Source: Elephas maximus indicus
Lineage: Eukaryota > Chordata > Mammalia > Proboscidea > Elephantidae
Length of the DNA: 64,000 nucleotides
NCBI RefSeq assembly: GCF_024166365.1
Contig: NC_064839.1
Location: forward strand, 19,082,878 to 19,146,877
Direction of reading: 5' to 3'
Below the pieces are notes generated by a model that searched no databases, was not told where the DNA came from, and saw only the letters and a list, made by a program, of their open reading frames with translations. Position numbers and translations under genes: made by a program. Position 1 is the first letter of the stretch. The number at the start of each line of letters is the position of its first letter. Shown here piece by piece: positions 11,656 to 22,984 of the stretch.

Positions 11656-12693
11656 CATCTAACACTTGCTGATTTGCCTTTTAAATTCAAGACAGAACAG
11701 GTCAGGCTCAGAAACTCTAACAGTCAACAGTATCAAGACTGAATATCCTTAATACCATTAAATTTTATTTGAATTGATTCTTATAGGTTGCTTTCTATTT
11801 ATGTAAAGTAATACCAGTTTTCTTTTTTTTTAAAAAAAAAAAACTTAGATTTTCTTATTTTTATAAAACCAGTGAGGATTATGTAACACTTAGGGGAAAA
11901 ACAGAAAGAAGAAAAATATCATATCATTCCTCTTTATGTCCCTTAAAGATATAAAGATAACCACTTTTAAAATGTTGGTCAATTTCCTTCCAGTCTTTTT
12001 TCTTCCATGTAGTTGTAGTAGCATTATATATCTAATTATTTGCCTTACTTTCAGCATGATAGTATAACCTTTTCTTTTCTATTTTAATGAACATTTTATC
12101 ATGTGGATAAGAAGAAAATAATAAATCTCTTCATAGTAAGAGTTTCTATGGCCATGCTTTCAGTATAAGAAGTGTGTCTCTTAGGTTTCTTTTGCCAACA
12201 AATAATAGAAAACCTAGTTGAAATTGAATGAAACAATAAAAATATTTATTATCTCATATAACAGAAACCCCAAAGCAGAGTAGGATGCAGGACTTGCTGA
12301 TTTATCAGCTTGAAAGTGGCATCAAAGACGCGGATTTTTTACATCTTCCTGGTGTGGACTCTATCCTCAAACTAGTAGTAAATGGGCTCAGCAGTTCTAA
12401 GTATCACACCCAACATCCCATGGAAGAAGAAAAATAGTCTGTTCCTTCAGTCCTTTCTTAAGAAAGAGAAAACTTTTTTCAAAAATTCCTCCAGCAGACG
12501 TCCCATCAACTCTCATTGGCTGGAGTTGTGTCCCATATCCACTTCTGACCCAGCTGGTGGCCAAGGAAAAGGGTATACCTTGTCTGGCCTAAAATAAGTA
12601 CTTTGGGAGGAATACATGTTGGTGAGTCAACTATCTTTCCTCCAACAAAGAGAAAACAGACAGGGAGGGCTTTTTAGCTTATCGACACGTTGT
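11656..12693. other. Unique sequence plus a probable ancient repeat
   Basis: 12195-12640 has the layout of an old dispersed element (TTTATTATCTCATATAACAG, later CTCTCATTGGCTGGAGTTGT). Family uncertain. The same pattern may recur near 24,720-25,140. Confidence 0.45.
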
Positions 12694-12916
12694 AATTGTT
12701 GTGTGCCCTTGAGACGATTCTGACTCATAGCAACCCTGTAGAAAAAAAAAAAAAACCCTGTAGAGCAGAGTAGAATTGCCCCACAGGGTTTCCTAGGCTG
12801 AAATCTTTACTGGAGAAGATCACCACGTCTTTTCTCCTGCAGAGCGGATGGTGGGTTGGAGCTGCCAACCTTTCAGTTAGCAGCCAAGTACTTTAACCAT
12901 TGTGCTACTAAGACTC
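12694..12916 (-). mobile_element. AfroSINE-type SINE with internal A-run
   Basis: Reverse long-form copy. A 14-base A-run followed by a repeated ACCCTGTAGA at about 12734-12765 shows a small internal duplication. Confidence 0.9.
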
Positions 12917-13027
12917 ATTTTATGGGCATAGTGCAATGCAATATATAAAAAAAGATACTCAACACCCGTCAACGGCTAGTTACTTTTGTATAGTGCATAA
13001 AATCTAACTAGCCTCTAGTTAACTTCT

Positions 13028-13880
13028 GGCCAATCTGTATGCTGAGCAAATAATCTGAGAAGCCAGACTATATGAAGAACGGGGCATCAGGATTAACAGC
13101 TTGAGATATGCAGATGACACAACCTTGCTTGCTGAACGTAAAGAGGTCTTGAAGCACTTACTGATGTAGATCAAAGACTACAGCCTTCAGTATGGATTAT
13201 ACCTCAATATAAAAAAAAAAAAAAAATCCTCACAAATGGACCAATAAGAAACATCATGATAAACGGAGAAAATATTGAAGTTGTCAAGGATTTCATTTAA
13301 CTTAGCTCCACAATCAACACCCCTGGAAACAGCAGTCCAGAAATCAAAAGACCCATTGCACTGGGCAAATCTGCTGTAAAAGACCTCTTTGAAATGTTAG
13401 ACAGCAAAGATGTCACTTTGAAGACTAAGGAGTGCTTGACCCAAGCCATGGTATTTTCAATTGCCTCATATGCATGCAAAAGCTGGACAATGAGTAAGGA
13501 AGATTGAAGAAAAACTGATCGTTTTAAATTGTGGTGTTGGTAAAGAATATTGAATACACCGTGGACTGTCAGAAGGACAAACAAACCTGTCTTGGAAGAA
13601 GTACACCCAGAGAGCTCCTTAGAAGTGAGGATGGCGAGACTTCGTCTTAACATACTTTGGACATGTTATCAGGAGGGACCAGTCCCTGGAGAAGGATATC
13701 ATGCTTAGTAAAGTAATGGGTCAGCGAAAACCAGGAAGTCTCGATGAGATGAACTGACACAATGGCTCAAACACAGCGATGGTTGTGAGGATGGTGCAGG
13801 ATCACGCAGTGTTCTGTTCTGTTGTACATAGGGTCGCTATGAGTTGGAACCAGCTCAACAGCTCCTAAACAACAATAACC
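13028..13880 (+). pseudogene. RTE-type LINE, reverse transcriptase and 3' end fragment
   Basis: Begins in the reverse transcriptase domain near CTGTATGCTGAGCAAATAAT, passes the Tyr-Ala-Asp-Asp region (ATATGCAGATGACAC) and runs to the tail GTCGCTATGAGTTGGAACCA and CAACAATAACC. An A-run at about 13211-13226 and several frameshifts break the coding. Collinear with 23850-24700. Confidence 0.9.
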
Positions 13881-14261
13881 TTTCATGCTTTGGTCTACTC
13901 AGCTTTTCCAGCTTTATTTAATTCCCATTTTACAAGACAATTTTACATTCTAATATCTGTATTTTCCCTTCAACCATGACCACAGCATTTTCCTACCAAA
14001 TGATGTTTTTCTAATCAGATTTTACTTAAACTCTTGATCGGCATCCTCCCCTATTCTTATGTTTATTGAACACCTCTTAGTCATGCGACATTTCTCCATA
14101 CATTCATTGATTTAACTTCTACAGTAAACACGCCTTGCATTTGTCCATACATCATGCTCCATCATGTCTTGGTGAAGGCTCTCCATATTTTCATGGAGAA
14201 ACGTTCCACACACACACATGACTCTAATCTCTGCTCAACACAGAATCATTCCCACCCAGCC
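13881..14261. other. Unique intergenic sequence
   Basis: Nothing recognised apart from a short CACACACA run near 14207. Confidence 0.5.
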
Positions 14262-14860
14262 ATAATGACTACTTCAGAGATGGACACATGACCCAATCAG
14301 AGCTCATTAGGCTGAATTCTTAATGTTGGGAACTGTTGGGAAGAAATAATTTGCTCATTATTGAGATTGCTGTTTAGATTCTAACCAGGAAATTCTGGCA
14401 GCTATCTTGCCACCAAAGAGAATTTGCCCGGGAATGAAGCAATATAAGGTCAGACCAGACCAGACCAGTTGCTGTTGAGTTGACTCCGACTCATAGTGAC
14501 CAGCGTGTGCCCATAGTTTTCAAAGGCTGATTTTTCCAGAAGTAGGTTGCGAGGCCTTTCTCCTGAGGCACCTTTGGATGGACTCAAGCTTCCAACCTTT
14601 CATTTAGCAACGAAATGTGTTAACTTTTAACACCACCTAACATAAGGGACTTCAACATAAGATACAGCAGATGAGGAGGTGGAGAAGATAAGATCAAACC
14701 TCTGAAAACACCACCAGATTCCCTAGATCTAGTCATACCTAAGCACAGTGCTATCACTGGACTTTTCAGATGACAACTAAGACATTCTGTTTTTCACTTA
14801 AGCCAGTTTGAATTTCATTCCATCACTTGCAACCAAGAAAACCCTGGCTAATATGGCTCC
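14262..14860 (+). mobile_element. Ancient interspersed repeat split by a SINE (family uncertain)
   Basis: GACCCAATCAGAGCTCATTA at the left and TTAAGCCAGTTTGAATTTCA ... CACTTGCAACCAAGAA at the right resemble an old mammalian repeat also seen at 29930-30330. Its middle is interrupted by a reverse SINE. Confidence 0.55.
14462..14640 (-). mobile_element. AfroSINE-type SINE, degraded
   Basis: Reverse copy (GTTGAGTTGACTCCGACTCA). It follows a short CAGAC/AGACC tandem at 14451-14467. Confidence 0.85.
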
Positions 14861-14869
14861 TCCTTCATC

Positions 14870-15145
14870 ATTCTTATTCAGCTCATCTTTCAAGGCTCAG
14901 TTTCAAGTGCCATCTTCTCTAAAAAGTCTCCCCCATCCACCCTGGCCTTGACTTCTGTCTCTCTTCTAAACATATAGCATCCCGTCTAAAAACAATTTCA
15001 TCTGTTTGGCCTACTCTGGCATTTTATGAGTTTTAATTCTCAGTAACGTATTACAGGCAGAGGCCATGTCTCATGGGTCTTTTGTATTCAAGACCTAGGA
15101 CAGAGTAGCACATAGTAGGTACTCCTTATTGCATGAAATTTCTCC
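14870..15145 (+). mobile_element. L2-type LINE 3' relic
   Basis: TTTCAAGGCTCAGTTTCAAG ... AAAGTCTCCCCCATCCACCC ... GCACATAGTAGGTACTCCTT is the classic L2 3' end order. Confidence 0.7.
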
Positions 15146-16339
15146 AAAAATGAGCTTGAAATGCTTGTTATACATAGGGCAGCTAGAAGTGGCCAAGATG
15201 CTACTGGCCTTTTCAAACACAATGTGGTGAGTTTCTGTCATTTGCCTGCTATGACCCAAAAGGACACATCTATTTGATTCTCTGAGGAAGTTCCCCCAAA
15301 ATAAAGCCCCTCAACCCCAGGTGGCTTCTACGTAAACAAAAGAGCAAAACAAAGTAAAAGGTGGAGGCCAAAGCATCACCGTTAGTAAATTAATGGAAAC
15401 CAGGGTAGAAGATGAGGCATCAGGTATGAAAGCCAAGTGAACTTTCTAATACTGAATCCCAAATCAGGAATATTTAACTATCCAATCTCGGCAGCACTGG
15501 GCCAGGGAAGCTCCTCCCCAGAGTGAAAGGAAAAACAGAGAAGTTTTGCCCCCTGTATACTGCTCACTACCAAAAGATATGGTCAGAATTGAGCCAACCA
15601 TACCCATTTATCCCTCTTATATTTACAATCAAATGTGTCGATCCACCTCCCCAAGGAAAGGATGGAGAGGGGAAGACCAGAGTACCACACCTGAGGAGTT
15701 CTCTCTACCTTGAATGAAACATCAAGAGTGTAGAAGAAGCATTCCCAACCCTTACCTCATACTCCAAAGCAGCTTACCTGAGTCGTACCTCAGGAGCATG
15801 TAACTCATTTTATATGCCTACTGAGAGAAAAGAATTACCAAGGAGATTTTGTGGAAATGGTCTAAGAGCGTGGGTGATGCAATTGAGAAATAGACACAGC
15901 GCCATTTCGCTTGAAAATCTACGCTTTTTTCATTATTTCAGCTCTGGTTTTTCTCCTCTGAAGTTTTCTTTCTAAACTGTTCTATTTTTTGGGACTATGC
16001 TGAAGTGGAATTTTTATGCTTCAGGAATAGAGTTGATGAATCATAGAAAGTGTAATTGACAAAGAATTGGCATGTTTCTCACTCTTCTTTTTTCTGCATA
16101 AACTGAATAAGATTAGTGTCTTACATGGATTATTTTTTCAATAATAGGGAAGGCTATGTTGGCAACAAAAATTGCAAAACAGCAACATCATAAGCTTGCC
16201 TAACCATCCAGTGGAAGAGAATTTTTAACTTGAAAAACACTCTTGGTCCAGCAAACCAAGGACCTGAGTAACAACTACAACTGAAATCATTAAAATTCAC
16301 TTTTTCTCCGACAGAAAAATTGGGTCCTCTAGGGCCTTA
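15146..16339. other. Unique intergenic sequence
   Basis: No gene or recent repeat recognised. Confidence 0.5.
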
Positions 16340-16570
16340 GGAGAAACCCTGGTGGTACAATGGTTAATCTCTCAACTGCTAACCAAAAGGTCCATGGTTC
16401 AAACCCACCAGCTTTCCATGGGAGAAAGATGTGACAGTCTGTATCTGTAAAGATTTACAGCCTTGGAAACCCTTCAGGGCAATTCTACCCTGTCCAATAT
16501 GGTCACTATGAGTCAGAATTGACTGGATGGCAGAATTGACTGGGTTTGGTTTTTGGTTCAGGGGTCTTAG
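16340..16570 (+). mobile_element. AfroSINE-type SINE, long form with duplicated tail
   Basis: The tail segment CAGAATTGACTGG occurs twice in succession (about 16515 and 16532). Confidence 0.92.
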
Positions 16571-17059
16571 AGAGAAAAGCAGAAACGTTAGGGGAAGACC
16601 TTACATAATAACCTTTCTGTAAAGCTTGGATGGCTCAAATGATTTTGTAAGGTGTTAAAGTCACATGCCATTAATCAGAAATGACAGTCTTTATTCACAT
16701 GTATTTGACTGAAGCTGTATAATTTTAGACTCCTATAGGTCTAAATAAATGACCCTAAGTATTGCACTTTTTCAAATTGACAATGATGGATGAGAGAGGA
16801 AAAAAGTGAGTGCTGAAAAAGAACCCTGAAGTAAACATGAAAATCAGTTGCATTATTTTGGGGGGAAAAGTTTGGAAATATTCTTTTTCAAGCTTTCTCC
16901 TTTTTCTCAGTGTTGCTATTGCCACTATATTCAGTTTAATAATTTGGGTATTGACGAAATCTCCATGTGACAACTCAAACTATCAATGGAAAACTAAGAC
17001 TCAGTTGTGTTTGTTCAGACAGTCAGGAAGAGAAGATACTAATGACTAATAAAAATTCA
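16571..17059. other. Unique intergenic sequence
   Basis: AT-rich; nothing recognised. Confidence 0.5.
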
Positions 17060-17480
17060 TCCAAATGTCTTCTGGGCCTACAACTTGCTTTGTATTATTC
17101 TAGGTGGAAGCTAAGACAGATACGGTTTTGCTCTTTGGGAGCTCATATTTTAGTGGAGCAACCCAGCCAATATACAAGGAAACAAATAAATGAGATAATT
17201 TCAGAGAATTCTAAATTTCAAAAAGGAAATAGCATGGGGTGATTTCATAGAACATGGTGTGGGATGGGAGATTTGATTTGGGAGTTCAAGGAAGCTCTCT
17301 CTGAGGAGATGATGACTTTGGTGAGGAGGAGCCTGTTTTGCAAAGAAGAGAGTAGGCAGAAGGAACCAAGTGCAAAGGCTCTGAGGTAGTAACAATTTTG
17401 GCACATGGGAAGAACAAAAACGAGGCCAACATGGTCCCTTTAGACACTAAGACTGATAGTAAGTCAGGACAGAAAAGTAG
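17060..17480 (+). mobile_element. Ancient LINE-like relic (family uncertain)
   Basis: GGGAGCTCATATTTTAGTGG ... AGGAAGCTCTCTCTGAGGAG ... AAGTGCAAAGGCTCTGAGGT follows the layout of a common old mammalian repeat. A piece of its left part recurs at 19090-19205. Confidence 0.5.
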
Positions 17481-17507
17481 GCAGAAACCAAATTATATGA
17501 CACCATG

Positions 17508-17712
17508 TGTTGTTGTTGTCGTTAGGTGCTGTAGAATCTGTTCTGGCTCAGAGTGACCTATCTATGTACAACAGAATGAAACACTGCTTGGTTCTGCGCC
17601 ATCTTCACAATCGTTGTTATGCTTGAGCCCATCATTGCAGCCACTGTGTCAATTCATCTCGTTAAGGGTCTTTGTCTTTTTCACTGACTGTTTACCGTAA
17701 GACCATGTAAGT
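17508..17712 (-). mobile_element. RTE 3' tail, reverse
   Basis: TTGTTGTCGTTAGGTGCTGT then the reversed tail through CATTGCAGCCACTGTGTCAA, which matches the coding-strand repeat CACAGTGGCTGCAA of the RTE copies. Confidence 0.87.
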
Positions 17713-18307
17713 CATTACGAAAAATTTGGGTGTTAGCCTATATAAAAACCCTATATATGTTAGCCTATATAGGATTTTAATAAAGCAGAGGAAAGACTTA
17801 GTCTTTTCAAAATAATTCCTTCAACCTTTGGGCCCCTATGAGCAAGGCATTGTACCTGATACACTACATTTCCACTATTGCACAATATCCTTGCAAATAA
17901 AAAGTTACCATTGCCTTTCACAGAAAATGACGTAAAGTTAATATGATATGAATACTATAACGTAAAGTTAATACATCTTATGTTATATAACTAAAAGGAT
18001 AAGAGAAGGAGGAAAACAAAGATATATGAGATACACACACACACATATTCATAACAAAATAAGGAATATTCATAACAATTATAGACCTTGCTTCTGTAAC
18101 TGGTCACCTGGTCATATATCTTATTCAGCTATCCATTCCAGATTCCCTATGCCCTCAGCAAGCATCTCAGCTGGTCGGGATTCTTTGCCTGCTAATGGTA
18201 ACCCAAACCTTCTTTTTAAAAAGGCCTGGACCATTAGTAGTCCTGCCTGAATTGGGTTGTTGTAGTTTCCTGTTGATTTAATCACAGGGCATGATAACGC
18301 TAAGAGA
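17713..18307. other. Unique intergenic sequence
   Basis: Contains a locally duplicated GTTAGCCTATATA (about 17730 and 17759) and GTAAAGTTAATA (about 17934 and 17962). No gene. Confidence 0.5.
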
Positions 18308-18735
18308 TGCCCTAAGGGATCTTAGTTTCCTACTGCTGCTGTAACAAAAATACTACATGTGGGTGGCTTTTAAGAACAGGAATTTATTGACTAAAGTTCA
18401 GGAGGCAAGAGGTTAAAGAAATCAGGGCATCAGGAGCGCTGGGCTCTCTCTTTGTAGGCTGTAGGGGAAGATTCTTGTTGCTTTCAGCTACTGCAGCCCC
18501 AGGAATTTCTTAGTTCTTGGGCTTGTAGAGGGATCGTCACATGGTGTCTTCACCTGGTGTGTGTCTCTCTGTATCTGTACTCAGACGGGCCTTAGGTTTA
18601 GGGCTTATTCTATTCCTGTATGACTTCATTAACATAACAAAAGTAAAACCCTATTTCCAAACAGGGTCACGTTCATAGGTATATGGGTTAGGACTTCAAC
18701 ACAGATATTTGGGAGACACAATTAAGTCCTTCACA
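18308..18735 (-). mobile_element. MLT1-type LTR (ERVL-MaLR)
   Basis: Reverse copy: TACTGCTGCTGTAACAAAAA ... GGAATTTATTGACTAAAGTT ... GTTAGGACTTCAACACAGAT. Solo LTR with no internal genes. Same family, opposite strand, at 21673-22100. Confidence 0.82.
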
Positions 18736-19832
18736 ATCACAGAGCTTACAAGTAACAGAGTCAAGATTCAAACCTCAGTCCGTTTTGTTCCAAAGTAAAA
18801 AACTTCCCATGATCCTGCACTGAATCCCATTATTTGTGTTTCCTTATCTTCCCAGATATATTAAAAGGACAAATTCACAGATGTACCATATTGTTGCCCT
18901 CAACAAATACATGAGAGTTTTCACCAACAGTGGGTATTGGAGTATTTCTTAAGGTCTATGTCAAATGTTTGTGTGCGTTTTTTTATCCGTTTTTCTTTTT
19001 GCTCGATAATTGTTTGAGACTGCTTCTTACTAATTCCCCGTGGGGAATAGATGACATGACTGGGAGCCTCTGATGGGCAGATGTTATCAAACAGCTCTTC
19101 ATTCATTCAAAGATTTATTGAATAACCACTAAAGATCTAGGTACTAGGAATACGATAGTGAATAAAATAGCAAAAATCCCTCTTCTTATGAAGCTTGTAT
19201 TCTAAAGGAGAAATTATCTCTGTTTCATAATAAACCCACAATAGCTTCCCCATCAAAGCTTTGCACAGTGCTTGCTTGTCCACCCTTGCTATCATTTCTC
19301 TGGGAAAAAAAAAAAAGAGATCTGGTAAAGACCTCAGGCAAACAAAAACAAAAAACTTTACCTAATACAGGCATATATTCATAATACATAGCAAGACTGA
19401 TGTATCAACATTTTAATTTCAATTCTAAATTATTTTAAGTGTTAATTAAATTATTGATTAATTAATTATTATAATTATTTTTAAAGTACAAATTATGGTC
19501 AAAGTACTACAAAGAAACTACAAAAATATAGTCCCTGTCCTCTATGTGTGTACAAATCTACCAAGGATTGAAAAGGCAAAACAAAAACTGAGAAGTAGTA
19601 AAAGATCATGGATAAGCTGAATCAAGGATGTTTCCCATGCCAAGATTCCAAATCAGATCATTGGCATTTATATCATAAAGAAGCCGTATTTAAATCTCAC
19701 TATATAGCAAGGTCAAATATAGGGAGTATTACCTAGATTAGGTGGCAGAAAAGGAAGTAATCTAAATAAAGGAAATGGGATACAGGCAAGATAGAGAGAT
19801 ACACTTTTAAATATTCTCTTGTGAATAACACG
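18736..19832. other. Unique and old-repeat sequence
   Basis: 19090-19205 (CATTCATTCAAAGATTTATTG ... GAAGCTTGTATTCTAAAGGA) is an old repeat piece. 19430-19500 is very AT-rich. Confidence 0.45.
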
Positions 19833-20005
19833 GAGGAGCCCTGGTGGTGCAGTGGTTAAGAGCTGTAGCTGCTAACCAAAAGGACAGAAGTTTGAATCCA
19901 CCAGCTGCTCCTTGGAAACCCTATGGGGCAGTTCTACTCTGTCCTGTAGGGTTGCTATGAGTTGGAATCAACTTGATTGCAATGGGTTTGGTTTCTTTGT
20001 TTGGT
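19833..20005 (+). mobile_element. AfroSINE-type SINE
   Basis: Well preserved short form, GGAGCCCTGGTGGTGCAGTG head. Confidence 0.94.
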
Positions 20006-20009
20006 ATGA

Positions 20010-20550
20010 GCAGCATTGATAGGAATTCTCTCAGTTTTTGTTTAGTCTAAAAATATCTTTATTTCTTCTTAACATTTGAAGAATGTTTTCTCTGGATATA
20101 GAATCCTATACTGACTGCTTTCTTCTTTCAGCATTTCAAATGTGTCCTTCAATTGTCTTCTGGCTAGCATTGTTTCTGACAAGAAGTCAGCCTTTATTCT
20201 TATCTTGGTTCTGCTATATATAATGTGTACTTTTTCCTCTGGTTGCTTTCAAGATTTTCTCATTGCCACTTGCATTCACAAAAATTTTTAAATGACTTGG
20301 TTTAAATTTCTCTGTGTTTATACTGTTTAAGTTTTGTTGAGTTTCTTAGATCTGTGAATTTTAAGTTTTTATGAAATTTAAACATTTTAAAGCATTATTA
20401 CTTAAAATACATTTTCTCTGCATTCCTCCCTCTTCTGTAAATTCAATAACACATGTGTTGGACTGTTTTATATTGTCCCACAATGTAATTTTTAACTAGA
20501 TAAGTTTTGCGATGTATTACCTCTGATCCTGTCACTCATATAAGCTAAAT
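20010..20550 (-). mobile_element. Ancient L1 (L1M-type) fragment, antisense
   Basis: GAATTCTCTCAGTTTTTGTT ... CTTCTGGCTAGCATTGTTTC ... TCTGTGAATTTTAAG reads as the reverse of an old L1 non-coding region. Confidence 0.6.
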
Positions 20551-21672
20551 AATACTAATGATGTTTCAATGACAAGGAAATTAAGAAAACTACTTGCTAA
20601 ATAATAAGCTACTGGAGGACAGGAGCCATATCTTGCTTATCTGGCACAATGTTTTACTTAGAATGAGGATTTTGTAAGTAATGTGGAATGTAAGAAATTT
20701 ACACTAAAAACTATCCTTCACTCATTTACTCAATGAATTTGTATTGTGCACCTACTGTAGCACACACTATAGGTTGCCTACCAGGCATTCTGATCTCCGT
20801 TGACAAAAGTTACAAATGCCTAAAAACTATTCTTCTAGGTTCCCTGGCAGCTGGGTGTGATCATGTGACCCACATCTGGTATGAAAGAAATTAATTTCTT
20901 CCTCCCTTTTTGACTTCAGTACAGTAACCATCTTGTGAATGTGAGGTGACAAGTCTTAGTATGAAAACCAAGAGACTGTAGATATTGGAATGAATAAACA
21001 GAATGAGCTAAGATTCCATATGCATTGGTAAACAGCTATGCTAACCCTGCAACCACTGACCTCCAGACGTCTTAGTATGTGAGAGAAGTAAATGTCTTCA
21101 TCTTTTAATCCAGGATGAGTGGATTTTTCTCTAACTTTTAGCTCAAATCAACCAGACACCATCAAGACTACAAACATGTCAAGTTAGTCAGGTACTCCCA
21201 TGAAGACCCTATAACAGAAACTAAGGAATGCAGACAAATAGCAGTAAAGTTTAAATAAAGATTAAAAAATTAATCATCCAGCTGGAGCAGTCCTAGAAGT
21301 CTTAGTGGAAGAAATAGCATTTAAGATGGATTTCTTGTTGAACATCCAACATAACTCATGCAAGTTAGAATATAAGTGCCATAAATAAGTGTAAATATTT
21401 TGGTGTAAATTTGGAAAATAGAAATCTATATACTCGGCACTCTTCAAGGCATTATAGGACAGAGAGAAAAATAAAACATGTTCACTGCCCTCAAGCCACT
21501 TAAAACCTTTACTGGCAGTTTTCAATGCTAACTCATCCAGAACAAGAAAGTATTAAAATATGTCAATTTTCAAAATAAGGCTACAAAGTGTTCATTCCTT
21601 GGATATGAATTCTGACAAGTGAGGTCAACAACATCCACTGAACATTTTCCTGGAAAGATTTGTTAGCATATG
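20551..21672. other. Unique sequence with a possible LTR-like relic
   Basis: 20860-21125 (CATGTGACCCACATCTGGTA ... AAGTAAATGTCTTCATCTTT) has the shape of an old LTR-like repeat. Otherwise nothing. Confidence 0.4.
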
Positions 21673-22100
21673 TAATGGGTTGAATAGGTTTCCACCAGAA
21701 TACATGTATGCCCAGAACCTCAGAGTGTGACCTTATTTGGAAACAGGATCTTTGCATATGTAATTAGTTAATGGTCTCAAGATGAAATCATCTTGGATGT
21801 AACGTGGATCCTAAATCCAATTACTGGTATCATTGGAAGAGGAAAGGATGCAGAGAAAAACAGAGAGAAGAAGGCAATGTGATCATGGAAGAAGAGACTA
21901 GAACGATACATCAGCAAGCCAAGAAATGCCAAGGATTGCCAGAAACTACCAGAAACTAGGAGAGAGGCATGGGATGGTTTCTCCTTCAGAGCCTTCAGAA
22001 GGAAACAATCCTGCTGACATCTTGGGGGGGGGTGGGGAATAATAACTTAATGGTTTTTTTAACTACCAAGTGTGTATGGCAGCCCTAGAAAACTAATACT
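21673..22100 (+). mobile_element. MLT1-type LTR (ERVL-MaLR)
   Basis: AATGGGTTGAATAGGTTTCC start, GTGTGACCTTATTTGGAAAC core, ATGGCAGCCCTAGAAAACTA end. Solo LTR. A G-run at 22023-22038 is local. Confidence 0.85.
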
Positions 22101-22984
22101 GTATCTCAGTGGGTGGTTTCCTGCTTGCCAGGCTTAGCCTGTGACATCTTAGTGAACTTCTCTGCCATCCAGTGGGGTACAAACACACCGTCTGCAATGA
22201 GGTCTGAACCTCAGCCTTCTGGGAGCCCTCTCCCAAATTTATTCCTTCCTGTACTCTTCAGAGTTCTCTTTACTTCTTAGTAGCCAATCCTCTGTTACTA
22301 GTTAATAATTCTTTTATATCGAAACGTTCCTGGTTCAAGTCACTGTATGATGTCTATCTCCTGATCGGACACTGACTGACTTGCATGCCATTTTATACCC
22401 ACATCCCCCATACCCCATGCCTGTTCACTACTATAATATAGGCTCTAAGAGGAGCCAATTCAATTAACTAAGTCTTTCCTAGGTTTATTTGACCAAGACC
22501 CTTTTATAGTTGAATAACTATTGCTCAAGTACCTTAAAGTTCTCCAGTATTCCGTAGATCATCTTGGGAAATGCTGCTTTGGGAAGTCATCACTAATGTA
22601 ATTAATATTTCCTAAGAAGGTGAAAGTGCTCACAGCCTCCAAAGGCACTAATTTCAATTCATTTTGATACATTATTGACTGTCTACAGTGTCCAGGACAG
22701 AGTATCAACAGAAAGCTTACAATAAATGGAAAAGCAGAAAGTGAAAAATGCCATAGGGAATTGTAGGATGCTCTAAAGGACAGAAGCAAGCAATCCACTT
22801 TGACTAGGAAAAGTATCAGGAAAACAGTTTTAGAAGCAGGGGCACATGAATTCCATGGAGGATGAGTAAGGTTTTGACAAAGATGCACATAATGGAGTAA
22901 GGAAGGGAAAGAAAAGCAGGCATATGGAACAAAGTGAAAAAAGGTGTATTAGTCAGGATTCTTGTGTTTTACACTAAACACAAG
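22101..22984. other. Unique intergenic sequence
   Basis: Nothing recognised. Confidence 0.45.

Noticed and set aside
18308..18735. Possible complete endogenous retrovirus between the two MLT1 LTRs (18308 and 21673)
   Set aside because: The two LTRs are in opposite orientation and nothing between them resembles retroviral genes.
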